NCBI RefSeq assembly: GCF_001718315.1
Contig: NZ_CP013362.1
Location: 1,054,001 to 1,118,000, forward strand
Length of the DNA stretch: 64,000 nt
Direction of reading: 5' to 3'
Origin: Burkholderia diffusa
Lineage (GTDB): Bacteria > Pseudomonadota > Gammaproteobacteria > Burkholderiales > Burkholderiaceae
Shown here: positions 27,534-36,285 of the stretch, piece by piece
Position numbering within the stretch: position 1 is the first letter of the stretch
Layout of the letters: every line of letters begins with the position of its first letter
Notes under the pieces: model-generated
Database searches by the model: none
What the model was told of the DNA's origin: nothing
Seen by the model: the letters and a program-made list of their open reading frames with translations, nothing else
Translations under genes and position numbers: made by a program

Positions 27534-28928
27534 TTACCGCGACCCGATCATCTGCTCGGGCCGCACCCACGCATCGAATTCCGCCTCGGTCAGGTAGCCG
27601 AGCGCGAGCGCGGCGGCCTTCAGCGTGGTGCCTTCCTTGTGCGCCTTCTTCGCGATCTGCGCGGCCTTGTCGTAGCCGATGTGCGGGTTGAGCGCCGTCA
27701 CGAGCATCAGCGATTCGTTCAGCAGCAGGTCGATGCGCGCGCGGTTCGGCTCGATGCCCGCCGCGCAGTGATCGTTGAAGCTCTGCGCGCCGTCGGCGAG
27801 CAGCCGCACCGACTGCAGCACGTTGTGCGCGATCATCGGGCGGAACACGTTGAGCTCGAAATTGCCGCTGGCGCCGCCGACGTTGACCGCGACGTCGTTG
27901 CCGAACACCTGGCAGCACAGCATCGTCACGGCTTCCGACTGCGTCGGGTTCACCTTGCCCGGCATGATCGAGCTGCCCGGCTCGTTTTCCGGAATCGACA
28001 GTTCGCCGAGCCCGCAGCGCGGCCCGCTTGCAAGCCAGCGGACGTCGTTGGCGATCTTCATCAGGCCGGCCGCGACCGTCTTCAGCGCCCCGTGCGCGAA
28101 CACCAGCGCGTCGGCGGCGGCCATCACCTCGAACTTGCTCGGCGCGGTCACGAACGGCAGCTTCGTCAGCCGGCCGATCTCGTCGGCCACGCGCACCGCG
28201 AATTCCGGATGCGCGTTCAGCCCGGTGCCGACCGCGGTGCCGCCGAGCGCGAGTTCGTACAGGTGCGGCAGCGCCGATTCGACGTGCCGGACGCCCTGGT
28301 CGAGCTGCGCGACGTAGCCGGAAAATTCCTGCCCGAGCGTGAGCGGCGTCGCGTCCTGCAGGTGCGTGCGGCCGATCTTCACGATGTCGGCGAAGGCCTT
28401 CGACTTCGCGTCGAGCGTCGCGCGCAGCGTGCGCAGCGCGGGCAGCAAGTGGTTGACGATCGCGTAGGCGGCCGCGACATGCATCGCGGTCGGGAACACG
28501 TCGTTCGACGACTGGCCGCGATTCACGTCGTCGTTCGGGTGGACTTTGCGTGCTTCGCCGCGCTCGCCGCCGAGCAGCTCGCTCGCCCGGTTCGCGATCA
28601 CCTCGTTGAGGTTCATGTTGGTCTGCGTGCCCGAGCCCGTCTGCCAGACCGCGAGCGGGAATTCGCGCGGATGCTTGCCCGCGATGATCTCGTCGGCAGC
28701 GTCGATGATCGCGCGTGCCTTGTCGTCGGCCAGCACGCCGAGCGACTGGTTCACGGCGGCCGCGGCGCGCTTGACGATCGCGAGCGCGTGGATCAGCTCG
28801 GGCGACTGCTTTTCCGTCGAGATCCGGAAATTCTGCAGCGAGCGTTCCGTTTGCGCGCCCCAGAGCCGGTTGGCCGGCACGGCGATTTCGCCGAACGTGT
28901 CGCGTTCCATCCGAACTGCTTCGTTCAT
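27534..28928 (-). CDS. fumC: Class II fumarate hydratase
   Basis: This iron-independent fumarase interconverts fumarate and L-malate in the TCA cycle. The 464-residue protein has [57 protein letters not shown] and the family signature [13 protein letters not shown]. The ATG at 28928 lies behind AGGAGG; the longer frame upstream is not conserved. An Fe-S fumarase, if present, is elsewhere. The oxygen-stable form usually supports growth under iron limitation or oxidative stress. Confidence 0.98.
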   Translation of the reverse strand: MNEAVRMERDTFGEIAVPANRLWGAQTERSLQNFRISTEKQSPELIHALAIVKRAAAAVNQSLGVLADDKARAIIDAADEIIAGKHPREFPLAVWQTGSGTQTNMNLNEVIANRASELLGGERGEARKVHPNDDVNRGQSSNDVFPTAMHVAAAYAIVNHLLPALRTLRATLDAKSKAFADIVKIGRTHLQDATPLTLGQEFSGYVAQLDQGVRHVESALPHLYELALGGTAVGTGLNAHPEFAVRVADEIGRLTKLPFVTAPSKFEVMAAADALVFAHGALKTVAAGLMKIANDVRWLASGPRCGLGELSIPENEPGSSIMPGKVNPTQSEAVTMLCCQVFGNDVAVNVGGASGNFELNVFRPMIAHNVLQSVRLLADGAQSFNDHCAAGIEPNRARIDLLLNESLMLVTALNPHIGYDKAAQIAKKAHKEGTTLKAAALALGYLTEAEFDAWVRPEQMIGSR

Positions 28929-29069
28929 GATGCACTCCTCCTGGGAAGGGGAAAGGCCGCGGGTCGCGCGGCATCTGGCGTATCGTGAGGCAGTCGCGCC
29001 GCTGGCGCGGCGTCTTGGGTCTTCAACCGACAAGCATAGCGCCGGGCGCGATTTTGCGTCGTGCCGAAC

Positions 29070-30458
29070 TCAACGCGTCGACGCGACGAGCGACGAGGTC
29101 TTCCGGTGAAAGCGCCAGGCCATCAGCACGGCGACGCTTGCGAGGCCGGCCGCGAGTCCCCACCACAGGCCGCGAGCGCCGAGGCCGGCATGGAACGCCA
29201 GCCAGTAGCCGGTCGGGAAACCGATGCCCCAGTAGCCGAAGGTCGCCGCGAGCATCGGGATGCGCGTGTCCCGCAGTCCGCGCAGCGCGCCCGACCCGAC
29301 GGTCTGCATGCCGTCGACGATCTGGAACACCGCGGCGATGCCGAGCAGCGAAGCGGCAAGCGAAACGGTCGCCGCGTTGGCGGGGTCGTCGAGTTGCAGA
29401 TACAGGCCGACGATCGCATGCGGCGCGACGATCAGCACGAGACCCGACAACGACATGAACGCGACGCCCAGGCCGAGCGCGACGAAGCCCGCATGCCGCG
29501 CGGCGACTGGCTGGCCGGCGCCGACCCAGTAGCCGACCCGCACGTTGGCCGCCTGGCCGATCGCGAGCGGCACCATGAATGCGACCGACGCGACGTTCAG
29601 CGCGATCTGGTGCGCGGCAAGCGACGTCGCGCCGAGCACGCCGATGGTGAGACCCGTGGCGAGAAAGAGCGTGGATTCGACCCCGTACGTGATCGCCACC
29701 GGCCAGCCGATGCCGATCAGCTCGCCCAACAAGGGCAGTTTCGGGCGGGCGGCGGTTACGAAATGGCGGAACCGCTGGCGGCCATGCAGCAGCCAGATCA
29801 GCGCGAGCGCGGTGAGCCAGATGGTGATGGTCGTCGCGACCGCCGAACCGAGGAAGCCGAGCCGCGGCAAGCCGAATGCGCCATGGATCAGCCCGTAGTT
29901 CAGCACGCCGTTGACGCCGACGCCGCCGATCGACACCCACAGCAGGCGCCGTGCGGCGCCGATCGCCGGCAGGAACGCGCGCATCAGACCGACGCCGATC
30001 AGGCTGCCGAGCGCCGCGAACCGCAGGATGCCGGTGTACTCGCCGACGTGATGCGCGAGCGTCGGCGGCTCGTGGAACATCAGCAGGATCGGTTCGGACA
30101 GCGACAGCGCGACGATCGCCGGAATCGCGAGCAGCAGGGACAGCGCGAAGCCGGTCCAATAGATGTGCGGCACGCGATGTTCCGCCTGCGCGCCGCGCGC
30201 ATGCGCGACGCTCACGCTGACGGATGACAGCACGCCCTGCAGCACGGTCACGATGACGAAGAAGAAGTTCGCACCGAGGCCGCCCGCCGCGAGCGAATCG
30301 GGGCCGAGCGAGCCGAGCAGCACCGTGTCGGTGACGCTCATCGCCATCTGCGAGAGCTGCGCGATCGCGAGCGGCGCGGCGAGGCGCGCGGTATCGGCGG
30401 CATGACTGGACAGGGACGGCGGCGCGGCGGCCGTCCGCGTAAGACCGGAATGCGACAT
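29070..30458 (-). CDS. MATE-family efflux transporter
   Basis: This 462-residue cation-coupled exporter has about twelve hydrophobic segments in two halves. Typical MATE patterns are IAQLSQMAMSVTDTVLLGSL near the N-terminus, and IGIGWPVAITYGVESTLFLA and SLAAHQIALNVASVAFMVPL, starting the second half. It resembles the NorM group that exports cationic drugs and dyes, but substrate cannot be read from the sequence. It lies 141 bases upstream of fumC on the same strand and is probably transcribed separately. Confidence 0.94.
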   Translation of the reverse strand: MSHSGLTRTAAAPPSLSSHAADTARLAAPLAIAQLSQMAMSVTDTVLLGSLGPDSLAAGGLGANFFFVIVTVLQGVLSSVSVSVAHARGAQAEHRVPHIYWTGFALSLLLAIPAIVALSLSEPILLMFHEPPTLAHHVGEYTGILRFAALGSLIGVGLMRAFLPAIGAARRLLWVSIGGVGVNGVLNYGLIHGAFGLPRLGFLGSAVATTITIWLTALALIWLLHGRQRFRHFVTAARPKLPLLGELIGIGWPVAITYGVESTLFLATGLTIGVLGATSLAAHQIALNVASVAFMVPLAIGQAANVRVGYWVGAGQPVAARHAGFVALGLGVAFMSLSGLVLIVAPHAIVGLYLQLDDPANAATVSLAASLLGIAAVFQIVDGMQTVGSGALRGLRDTRIPMLAATFGYWGIGFPTGYWLAFHAGLGARGLWWGLAAGLASVAVLMAWRFHRKTSSLVASTR

Positions 30459-30587
30459 GGGATGAGCGCTCGCGCGGGTGCAGGCCCGCGCTGTCTGTAT
30501 TTATTTTGAGAGACGGCTAGCTTACGGCTTTATTCGAACGGTGTCGAACGCGCGCGCCGATGGCCATGTCGCGGTCAGGGGCAACCG

Positions 30588-30806
30588 CTACGCGTCGTGA
30601 ACCGCGATCCGCGTGTCGCCGAACAGCACCACCTGACCCGCGCGGATCTTGCAGGTCTTGCGCAGTTCGACCACGCCGTCGACTTTCACCGCGCCGGACG
30701 CGACGAACATCTTCGCGGTGCCGCCGCTGTCCGCGAGGCCGGTGATCTTGAGAAGGTTGTGCAGCTCGACGTATTCGCCGGTCAGCGTGAAATCCAGGTT
30801 GGGCAT
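30588..30806 (-). CDS. S4-domain RNA-binding protein (YbcJ-like)
   Basis: This 72-residue protein is essentially one S4 RNA-binding fold: FTLTGEYVELHNLLKITGLA, then SGAVKVDGVVELRKTCKIRA and GQVVLFGDTRIAV. It resembles E. coli YbcJ, whose RNA target is unclear. The ATG at 30806 opens the domain; the 15 codons before it are unconserved. It is followed at 129 bases by the MATE gene. Confidence 0.87.
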   Translation of the reverse strand: MPNLDFTLTGEYVELHNLLKITGLADSGGTAKMFVASGAVKVDGVVELRKTCKIRAGQVVLFGDTRIAVHDA

Positions 30807-31086
30807 GACGAAGGGGGCGCGCGATGCGCGGGAGGAATCGCCCCGCATCATACGGCACCGGGGGCCGCCGCGCGAGTGCGCACGCGCGTGCAGGCCCGCG
30901 CGCCGCAGTTGTTAAGGACTGTGAGCGATTCGTCAGCAAATGAAACGGTGGGTAACAGTCTGAGAGATTCGCGAACCGGACGTGCGGCCGGCGGGTCTTT
31001 CGTCGTACCTGCTGCGTGTTGCGGCAGGGGACGCGACGGATCGCATCGAGGCGGTCCGCGCCCACAACTTCTTGAGGAGGATTGTC

Positions 31087-31497
31087 ATGTCCAAGATTCG
31101 TACGATGCTGATCGGTGCCGCGCTGACGGCGTTCGCCACTTCGGCCGCATTCGCGCAGACGGGCGTCGCGACCCAGGGCACCGCGGGTGCCGGCGTGCAG
31201 ACGCAGGCGCCGGCAGCAGGGGCCGGCGCAGGCGCAGGCATGCAGGGTGGTGCCGGTGCGAATGCGTCGGGCAATGCGGTCGGTGGCGCGACCGACTCAG
31301 CCGGTGCGGCAGCCGACGGCGCGAAGGATACGGCGTCGTCGTCGGTCCACTCGGCGAAGAAGCACGCGAAGCATGCGGCGAAGTCGGCCAAGCATCATGC
31401 TGGCACGGCAAAGTCGAAGGTAGGCGACGAGGCGGTCGAGGGTGGCGCGTCGGCCGGCGTGCAGGGCGGTGCATCGGCCTCGGGCGCCGCGCAGTAA
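31087..31497 (+). CDS. Small exported low-complexity protein (Ala/Gly- then Lys/His-rich)
   Basis: This 136-residue protein has a signal peptide (IRTMLIGAALTAFATSAAFA). The mature part is almost only Ala, Gly, Thr and Gln for about 60 residues, including GAGAGAGMQGGAGANASGNA. A strongly basic stretch SAKKHAKHAAKSAKHHAGTA follows, reminiscent of histone-tail or PhaP-like repeats, and then a short glycine-rich end. The ATG at 31087 follows TTGAGGAGGATTG, which includes a strong ribosome site. I do not recognise the family. A DNA- or polyanion-binding role for the basic part is only a guess. Confidence 0.75.
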   Translation: MSKIRTMLIGAALTAFATSAAFAQTGVATQGTAGAGVQTQAPAAGAGAGAGMQGGAGANASGNAVGGATDSAGAAADGAKDTASSSVHSAKKHAKHAAKSAKHHAGTAKSKVGDEAVEGGASAGVQGGASASGAAQ

Positions 31498-31560
31498 GCG
31501 GCTCCCCGACGTCGCGCGACGTTCGCCCCGGACGGCGCGTCGTGACGGCGATCGATCGAC

Positions 31561-31595
31561 GGCCCGGTTTGCTTTGCGCGAACCGGGCCGTTCTT
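31561..31595. terminator. Probable terminator between convergent genes
   Basis: GGCCCGGTT pairs perfectly with AACCGGGCC around an 11-base loop, followed by GTTCTT. It sits between the low-complexity exported protein and the convergent unknown gene. The T tract is weak. Confidence 0.6.
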
Positions 31596-31614
31596 CATGC
31601 GTGGACGCGTGCCG

Positions 31615-32391
31615 TCATGGCCGGTGCTGTTCCGGTCCCGGTCCGTGCGCCGGCCGTGCGGCGGACGGCGTGAATATGCTGCGTAGCCACGCGGCGAGCC
31701 GCGCGAATACGTCGTACGGCTCGTCGACGAAGATCTCGGGTTTCAGCAGCCGCAGATACTCCATGATCTGCTGCGCTTCCTGTTTCTGGAACGAACCATG
31801 CGCGAGCCCGAGCCGCAGCAGGCCGCGCAGTTCGCCGAGCTTGTCGCGCGCGGCGCTGCCGACGCTCATCTCGCACGCGAGCTTCGCCTCGTAGACGCGC
31901 TGGCGCAGCGATTCCGCGAGCCGCCATGCGGGCGTCTGCATCATTTCCTCGAGCGCCTGGATGTCGTGCACGGCGCCCTTGATCTGCGCGGCGAGCGGAT
32001 CGACGAGCGACGCTTCGCCCTGCGCTTCGGCGACAATCGCGCGGGCCCAATCGCGGCACGCCTTCGCGAGCTCGTCGGGTGTCCATTCCGAGCGCGACGC
32101 GAAGCCGAAACCGAATTCGCCGGCCTGCCGCATCAGGATCGCGACGACGTCCGGAAATTCCTTGTCGAGCGTGCGCTTCGCCCACGCGTACTGGCCGCCC
32201 TCGAGCATCCGCTGCACGGCATGCTCGGTCAGCGGCACCATGTTGTCGAGCAGCTTGGCGCGCAGGAAATCCTCGAACGACGGTGTCGCGAACTGCGGGT
32301 CGAGTTTCAGCGACACACGCACGAACGCGTCGTAGTCCTTGCGCAGGGACGCAAGCGTGTCGTCCTTGAGGGAAAGGGTGATCTGGCCCAT
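31615..32391 (-). CDS. Protein of unknown function, 258 residues
   Basis: I do not recognise this protein. It begins MGQITLSLKDDTLASLRKDY and appears soluble and mostly helical, without signal or membrane segments. Recurrent features are acidic/hydrophobic helices (FEDFLRAKLLDNMVPLTEHA, KGAVHDIQALEEMMQTPAWR) and a segment LLRLGLAHGSFQKQEAQQIM. The C-terminus is short and proline-rich. I chose the ATG at 32391 because the codons before it are Pro/Arg-rich and unlike the rest. It lies 159 bases downstream of azlD on the same strand. Confidence 0.8.
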   Translation of the reverse strand: MGQITLSLKDDTLASLRKDYDAFVRVSLKLDPQFATPSFEDFLRAKLLDNMVPLTEHAVQRMLEGGQYAWAKRTLDKEFPDVVAILMRQAGEFGFGFASRSEWTPDELAKACRDWARAIVAEAQGEASLVDPLAAQIKGAVHDIQALEEMMQTPAWRLAESLRQRVYEAKLACEMSVGSAARDKLGELRGLLRLGLAHGSFQKQEAQQIMEYLRLLKPEIFVDEPYDVFARLAAWLRSIFTPSAARPAHGPGPEQHRP

Positions 32392-32550
32392 GAATCGTCT
32401 CGATGGCGGCCCGCGCGGGCCGGCGGCCGACATCGCGCACCGGTGCGGGCGCAGCGTCGACGGACCGGTTCGCGCCGAGGCTGATGGCGGGTCTTCATAC
32501 CCGATATCGGCGCGCCGGGCGAAAACTTGAGCGCGGCCGGTGATGTTCGC

Positions 32551-32889
32551 TCAGGCCGGCAGCCAGTGCGGCATCACGATCCCTTGCCAGACAAAGAACA
32601 CCGCGAGCCCGACCGCGATCGTCACGAGCGGCCGGCGTGTCGTCGCCGACACGAGCACGGTGGCGAGCGCGCCGACGAGCTGTGGATTGCGCCAGGTCAG
32701 TTCGGCCGTGCCGCCGTGCGGCGAGACGGTCATCGGCACGATGATCGCGGTCAGCACGGTGACGGGCACGAAGCCGAGCGCGGTCCGGATGAGCGGCGGG
32801 AAGGTCAGCCGCTCGCCGAACAGGAACAGCGTCGTGCGGATCGCATAGGTGATCACGGCCATTCCGAGGATCAGCAGTGCGTAGCTCAC
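32551..32889 (-). CDS. azlD: Branched-chain amino acid exporter subunit AzlD
   Basis: This 112-residue membrane protein has four hydrophobic segments (SYALLILGMAVITYAIRTTL and LGFVPVTVLTAIIVPM near the start, then two more). It is the small AzlD subunit that pairs with AzlC to export branched-chain amino acids or their analogues. Its start overlaps the stop of azlC by four bases, as in typical azlCD operons. The AraC-type gene upstream is its likely regulator. Confidence 0.92.
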   Translation of the reverse strand: MSYALLILGMAVITYAIRTTLFLFGERLTFPPLIRTALGFVPVTVLTAIIVPMTVSPHGGTAELTWRNPQLVGALATVLVSATTRRPLVTIAVGLAVFFVWQGIVMPHWLPA

Positions 32890-33659
32890 GATGCGGTCTC
32901 CGTGCGTGATGCGGTGCGCGAGCGCTCGTGCCGCAGCGTCAGCGCGACGCCGACCACGACGCCGGCGGCGACCGCGCCCAGCAGCCCGAGCTTGTATGGC
33001 CAGCCCTGCCAGAAGTACGCGAGCGTGCCGGCTGTCGCGGCGGCCGCGAAATAGCGCAGCGTGCCGAGCTGCGGCACGACGATCGCGATGAAGGTCGCCG
33101 CCATCGCGAAATCGAGGCCAAGCGACTGGAGGCCCGGGAAGGCCGCGCCGAAGCCGATGCCCGCGAGCGTCCAGACCTGCCAGTTCAGGTACATCGCGAG
33201 GCCGGAGCCGAAGAAGTAGTGGGGGCCGATGTCACCGGCCGGGAAGTGCCGGTAGTGCGCGTAGGCGACCGCGAACACCTCGTCGGTCATCAGCGCACCG
33301 AGCGTCGCGCGCCAGCTCAGCGGCAGATGCGCGACGTACGGCGCGAGCGTCGCGCTGTACAGCAGGTGACGCAGGTTCACGATCAGCGTCGTCGCGAGCA
33401 CGACGACGAAGCTCGCGCTGCCGGCGATCAGGCCGAGCGCGATGAATTGCGCGGAGCCGGCGAACACCGCGAGCGACATCAGCGCACCGTGCCATGCGGC
33501 GAGCGGGCCGCCGCCGACCAGCGTGCCGAAGATCACGCCGAACGGCGCCGCGCCGATCATCATCGGGATCGTGTCGCGTGCGCCGTCGAGCAATTCGTTG
33601 AGCGGGCGACGGGGCGCGGGCGAGTTTGTGGGTGTGGGATTCAAGGGGCGCGTTTCCAT
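32886..33659 (-). CDS. azlC: Branched-chain amino acid exporter subunit AzlC
   Basis: This 257-residue membrane permease of the AzlC/YgaZ family includes ARDTIPMMIGAAPFGVIFGT, the segment VFAGSAQFIALGLI and LRHLLYSATLAPYVAHLPLS, then LMTDEVFAVAYAHY. The ATG at 33659 starts the conserved part. The frame stays open another 470 bases upstream into the AraC-type gene, but that is the antiphase of real coding sequence. It forms an operon with azlD. Confidence 0.93.
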   Translation of the reverse strand: METRPLNPTPTNSPAPRRPLNELLDGARDTIPMMIGAAPFGVIFGTLVGGGPLAAWHGALMSLAVFAGSAQFIALGLIAGSASFVVVLATTLIVNLRHLLYSATLAPYVAHLPLSWRATLGALMTDEVFAVAYAHYRHFPAGDIGPHYFFGSGLAMYLNWQVWTLAGIGFGAAFPGLQSLGLDFAMAATFIAIVVPQLGTLRYFAAAATAGTLAYFWQGWPYKLGLLGAVAAGVVVGVALTLRHERSRTASRTETAS

Positions 33660-33780
33660 GAAATGCAGGATAGCGGTGCGCAGCCGTGACGGCTTGTACA
33701 TTCTTGCGCACCGCGGTGCCGGCGGCGCAAGCTGCGTGCCGGATGCCGCGCATTGTCTATTGCAGGCCGCGGAGTGTGCG

Positions 33781-34686
33781 TCAGCGCGCTTGCCAGCGTC
33801 CGGGCGGCACGCCGAACATTCGTTTGAAATGCCGGGAGAAGTGACTCTGGTCGACGAAGCCGCTTGCCGCGGCGACGTCGGCGATCGGCACGCCGGCGCG
33901 CAACGGCGCAAGCGCGCGCTGCAGCCGCAACTGATTGCGCCATGCGTGCGGCGGCATTCCGATCGTGCGGGTGAACAGGCGCGCCGCGTGAAACGGCGAC
34001 AGGCCGGCGGCCTGCGCGACATCGTCGAGCGTGACCGTGCACGTGAGATCGGCGGCGAGCCGCTCGCGCATCGCGTCGACGCGCGGCTCGTCGGCCGCGA
34101 GCGCCGCCGGCTGCAGCCGCGCGTCGGCATGGCGCACGATCAGTGCCGACAACGCATCGAGCATCGCCGTTTCGGCGGCGAGCGGATCGTAGACGCGCGG
34201 CGCGGCAGCAGCCGGCGCCTCGGCGGCCGGCTGCTCCTGCGGATGAAACGGCGTCATGCACCCGCTGCCTGCCTCCATCATCCGGTGGGCCAGCGCGAGC
34301 CGCGCCGCGAGATCGGCGTCGCGGATCACGTCGGACGGGAACCATGGTGCATCTTGCGGGCGCCCCGCGATCGCGTTCGCGAGCGCGCGAATGTAGTCGA
34401 CCGGCACGTAGCTCACGCGATAGCACCAGCCTTCGTCGGTCGCACGCGAGCCCGTGTGCACTTCGCCGGGATTGATCACGGGCACGGTGCCCGTTTCGGC
34501 GACATGGCCACTGCCGCGACAGGTGTAGCGCTCTGCACCCTGGAGGATCACGGGGATCGTGTACGCATCGTGCCAGTGCGGCGCGAACGTATGGTCGCGA
34601 TAGGTAGCCGTGAGCAGGTCCGCGTTCGGCAGCAGCGGCGTGCGCCAGTAACGTGCGGAGTCCGGCAGAAGACGGGTGGCGGACAT
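33781..34686 (-). CDS. AraC-family transcriptional regulator
   Basis: This 301-residue regulator has an N-terminal cupin-like sensing domain (YRDHTFAPHWHDAYTIPVIL, then VPVINPGEVHTG). At its C-terminus are two helix-turn-helix motifs of AraC type: CTVTLDDVAQAAGLSPFHAA and PIADVAAASGFVDQSHFSRH, then FKRMFGVPPGRW. It is 121 bases upstream of azlC on the same strand and probably controls azlCD in response to an amino acid or related compound. The inducer is unknown. Confidence 0.92.
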   Translation of the reverse strand: MSATRLLPDSARYWRTPLLPNADLLTATYRDHTFAPHWHDAYTIPVILQGAERYTCRGSGHVAETGTVPVINPGEVHTGSRATDEGWCYRVSYVPVDYIRALANAIAGRPQDAPWFPSDVIRDADLAARLALAHRMMEAGSGCMTPFHPQEQPAAEAPAAAAPRVYDPLAAETAMLDALSALIVRHADARLQPAALAADEPRVDAMRERLAADLTCTVTLDDVAQAAGLSPFHAARLFTRTIGMPPHAWRNQLRLQRALAPLRAGVPIADVAAASGFVDQSHFSRHFKRMFGVPPGRWQAR

Positions 34687-34747
34687 GTTCGGGCGCGAGG
34701 GCGGTCGAATCGACAGTTTATCGCTCCGGCGCCCGGCCGGCGCGGGC

Positions 34748-35233
34748 TTACTTGACCGGAATCGTCGTGCCGGCCGGCATCGGCACCGCAGTGACGGCGT
34801 TCTTCGGGCTGCCGCTGACGATGCGGTCGCTGTAGGTCAGGTAGACGAGCGTGTTGCGCTTCTTGTCGACCACGCGCACGACGTGAAGCGTCTTGAAGAT
34901 GAACGACATCCGCTCGCTGAACACGTCGGTCTGCTGCTTGAGCGGCTCCTTGAAGCTGAGCGGGCCGACTTGCCGGCACGCGATCGACGCTTCGCTCGGA
35001 TCCTCGGCGACGCCGAGCGTGCCCTTGATCCCGCCGGTGCGCGCCCGCGACACATAGCAGGTGACGCCCGTCACGAGCGGATCATCGTACGCTTCGACGA
35101 CCACGCGATCGGAGCCCGTCACGCGGAAATGGGTGTTGACGCTGCCGACTTCCTCCGCGTGCGCGAATGGCGCGGCGGCAAGGGCGGAGAGGAGAAGGGC
35201 GAACGGCGCGGCGGAAAGGAGGCGGTGCTTCAT
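34748..35233 (-). CDS. creA: CreA-family exported protein
   Basis: This 161-residue protein has a signal peptide ending APFAHAEE. It belongs to the CreA family (catabolite-regulation protein A, no known biochemical function). Family features are EVGSVNTHFRVTGSDRVVVE, CYVSRARTGGIKGTLGVAED, two conserved cysteines and FKTLHVVRVVDKKRNTLVYL. The ATG at 35233 opens the signal; the longer frame upstream is not conserved. It is separated from the upstream tRNA genes by a terminator. Confidence 0.92.
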   Translation of the reverse strand: MKHRLLSAAPFALLLSALAAAPFAHAEEVGSVNTHFRVTGSDRVVVEAYDDPLVTGVTCYVSRARTGGIKGTLGVAEDPSEASIACRQVGPLSFKEPLKQQTDVFSERMSFIFKTLHVVRVVDKKRNTLVYLTYSDRIVSGSPKNAVTAVPMPAGTTIPVK

Positions 35234-35306
35234 CGACGGAACCGGATGCGAATACGGGACAGAGACTCTAGCATGCGCGTCGGTGACCGACGGGCGCCGG
35301 AAAAAC

Positions 35307-35335
35307 AAAAGGCCCGTCGAATGACGGGCCTTTTT
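35307..35335 (-). terminator. Terminator downstream of the tRNA-Asn pair
   Basis: AAAAGGCCCGTC pairs with GACGGGCCTTTT around GAAT, a 12-bp stem with A and T runs on both sides. Confidence 0.88.
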
Positions 35336-35340
35336 CTGTC

Positions 35341-35416
35341 TGGCTCCCCGACCTGGGCTCGAACCAGGGACCTACGGATTAACAGTCCGGCGCTCTACCG
35401 ACTGAGCTATCGGGGA
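35341..35416 (-). tRNA. tRNA-Asn(GTT), copy 2
   Basis: The minus strand folds into a complete 76-base tRNA with an encoded CCA end. It has acceptor stem TCCCCGA/TCGGGGA, the D-arm sequence AGCTCAGTCGGTAGAGC, anticodon loop CTGTTAA (anticodon GTT, asparagine) and TTCGAGC in the T arm. It is identical to the copy 77 bases upstream. I find no strong promoter between the copies. Confidence 0.97.
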
Positions 35417-35454
35417 ATAAATCGGTACATCTGCTTTGTTGTTCGGTTACCAAC

Positions 35455-35479
35455 AAAAAACCCGTCCACCTTCAACGGG
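35455..35479 (-). terminator. Short terminator between the two tRNA-Asn genes
   Basis: On the minus strand CCCGT-N9-ACGGG is followed by six T residues; wobble pairs extend the stem. It is weaker than the terminator after copy 2, so partial read-through into the second tRNA is plausible. Confidence 0.7.
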
Positions 35480-35493
35480 CTCTTGTGTTTTTT

Positions 35494-35569
35494 TGGCTCC
35501 CCGACCTGGGCTCGAACCAGGGACCTACGGATTAACAGTCCGGCGCTCTACCGACTGAGCTATCGGGGA
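35494..35569 (-). tRNA. tRNA-Asn(GTT), copy 1
   Basis: This is a complete 76-base tRNA with encoded CCA, anticodon GTT and the same sequence as copy 2. Its 5' end lies about 20 bases downstream of the start predicted from a near-perfect promoter. Confidence 0.97.
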
Positions 35570-35595
35570 ACAAACAACAACAGCAGAGAAACGAG

Positions 35596-35624
35596 ATTGT
35601 ATGGAGCGTTCGCTAACCTGTCAA
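35596..35624 (-). promoter_or_regulatory. Sigma-70 promoter for the tRNA-Asn genes
   Basis: Minus-strand TTGACA (35624-35619), a 17-base spacer and TACAAT (35601-35596) form a near-consensus promoter just upstream of tRNA-Asn copy 1. Confidence 0.88.
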
Positions 35625-35673
35625 CACTTTTGAGCGGCAGCGCACAAAAATTTTTTGCGGCGCCGCTGCGCGA

Positions 35674-35997
35674 TCAGCGCTCGAGCAGGTGCAGCTTTTC
35701 CTGCACGTCCTTCCACTCGTCCGCGTCGGCCGGCGCCGGCTTCGTCTTCGTGATCGACGGCCAGTTCTTGGCCAGCTCCGCGTTCAGAGCGGTGAACTGC
35801 TGCTGGTCGCCCGGAACGTCTTCTTCGGCATAGATCGCATTGGTCGGGCACTCGGCGACGCACACGGCGCAGTCGATGCACTCGTCCGGATCGATGGCGA
35901 GAAAGTTGGGACCTTCACGGAAGCAATCCACCGGGCACACATCCACGCAATCCGTGTATTTGCACTTGATGCAGCCTTCGGTCACAACGTGAGTCAT
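35674..35997 (-). CDS. fdxA: Seven-iron ferredoxin FdxA
   Basis: This 107-residue electron carrier closely matches Azotobacter-type ferredoxin I. The N-terminal motif [18 protein letters not shown] and the second motif [12 protein letters not shown] provide the cysteines for one [3Fe-4S] and one [4Fe-4S] cluster. The C-terminal extension ends in the family signature [10 protein letters not shown]. The ATG at 35997 is chosen because [12 protein letters not shown] aligns with the family start. It is divergent from pncB. Its redox partner is not evident here. Confidence 0.96.
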   Translation of the reverse strand: MTHVVTEGCIKCKYTDCVDVCPVDCFREGPNFLAIDPDECIDCAVCVAECPTNAIYAEEDVPGDQQQFTALNAELAKNWPSITKTKPAPADADEWKDVQEKLHLLER

Positions 35998-36285
35998 TAA
36001 AACGCTCCTGCTTGGCGGTATATATGGGGTGGCGTTTGCGCCAAAAGCGGCATTGTAACTGAAGCGCAAAACCCGCATCGCGTGGTCGGCTTTCCGGCTT
36101 ATATCGTTTTGTGATTAGTTTATGGCGACAACCTCGGCGTTCGCGCATGCGGCATTCGCGCGACGCGGCCGGACGACGCGCGGGCGGTTTCACGATGGTC
36201 GGGCCCGCATTCGGGTAACATGGCCAGCAGACCGGGCGGCGCGCGGTGCGCCGGGCCGTGTCACGATATTGGCGGTGCCGTAATC

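Noticed and set aside
33660-34130. Upstream extension of azlC in frame
   Set aside because: It overlaps the AraC-type gene in another phase, and the resulting protein is Arg/Cys-rich. The azlC ATG at 33659 fits the family start.
35341-35569. tRNA-Asn genes as an integration site for a mobile element
   Set aside because: No integrase, direct repeat of the tRNA end or foreign-looking genes are nearby; both tRNAs are intact and flanked by core genes.
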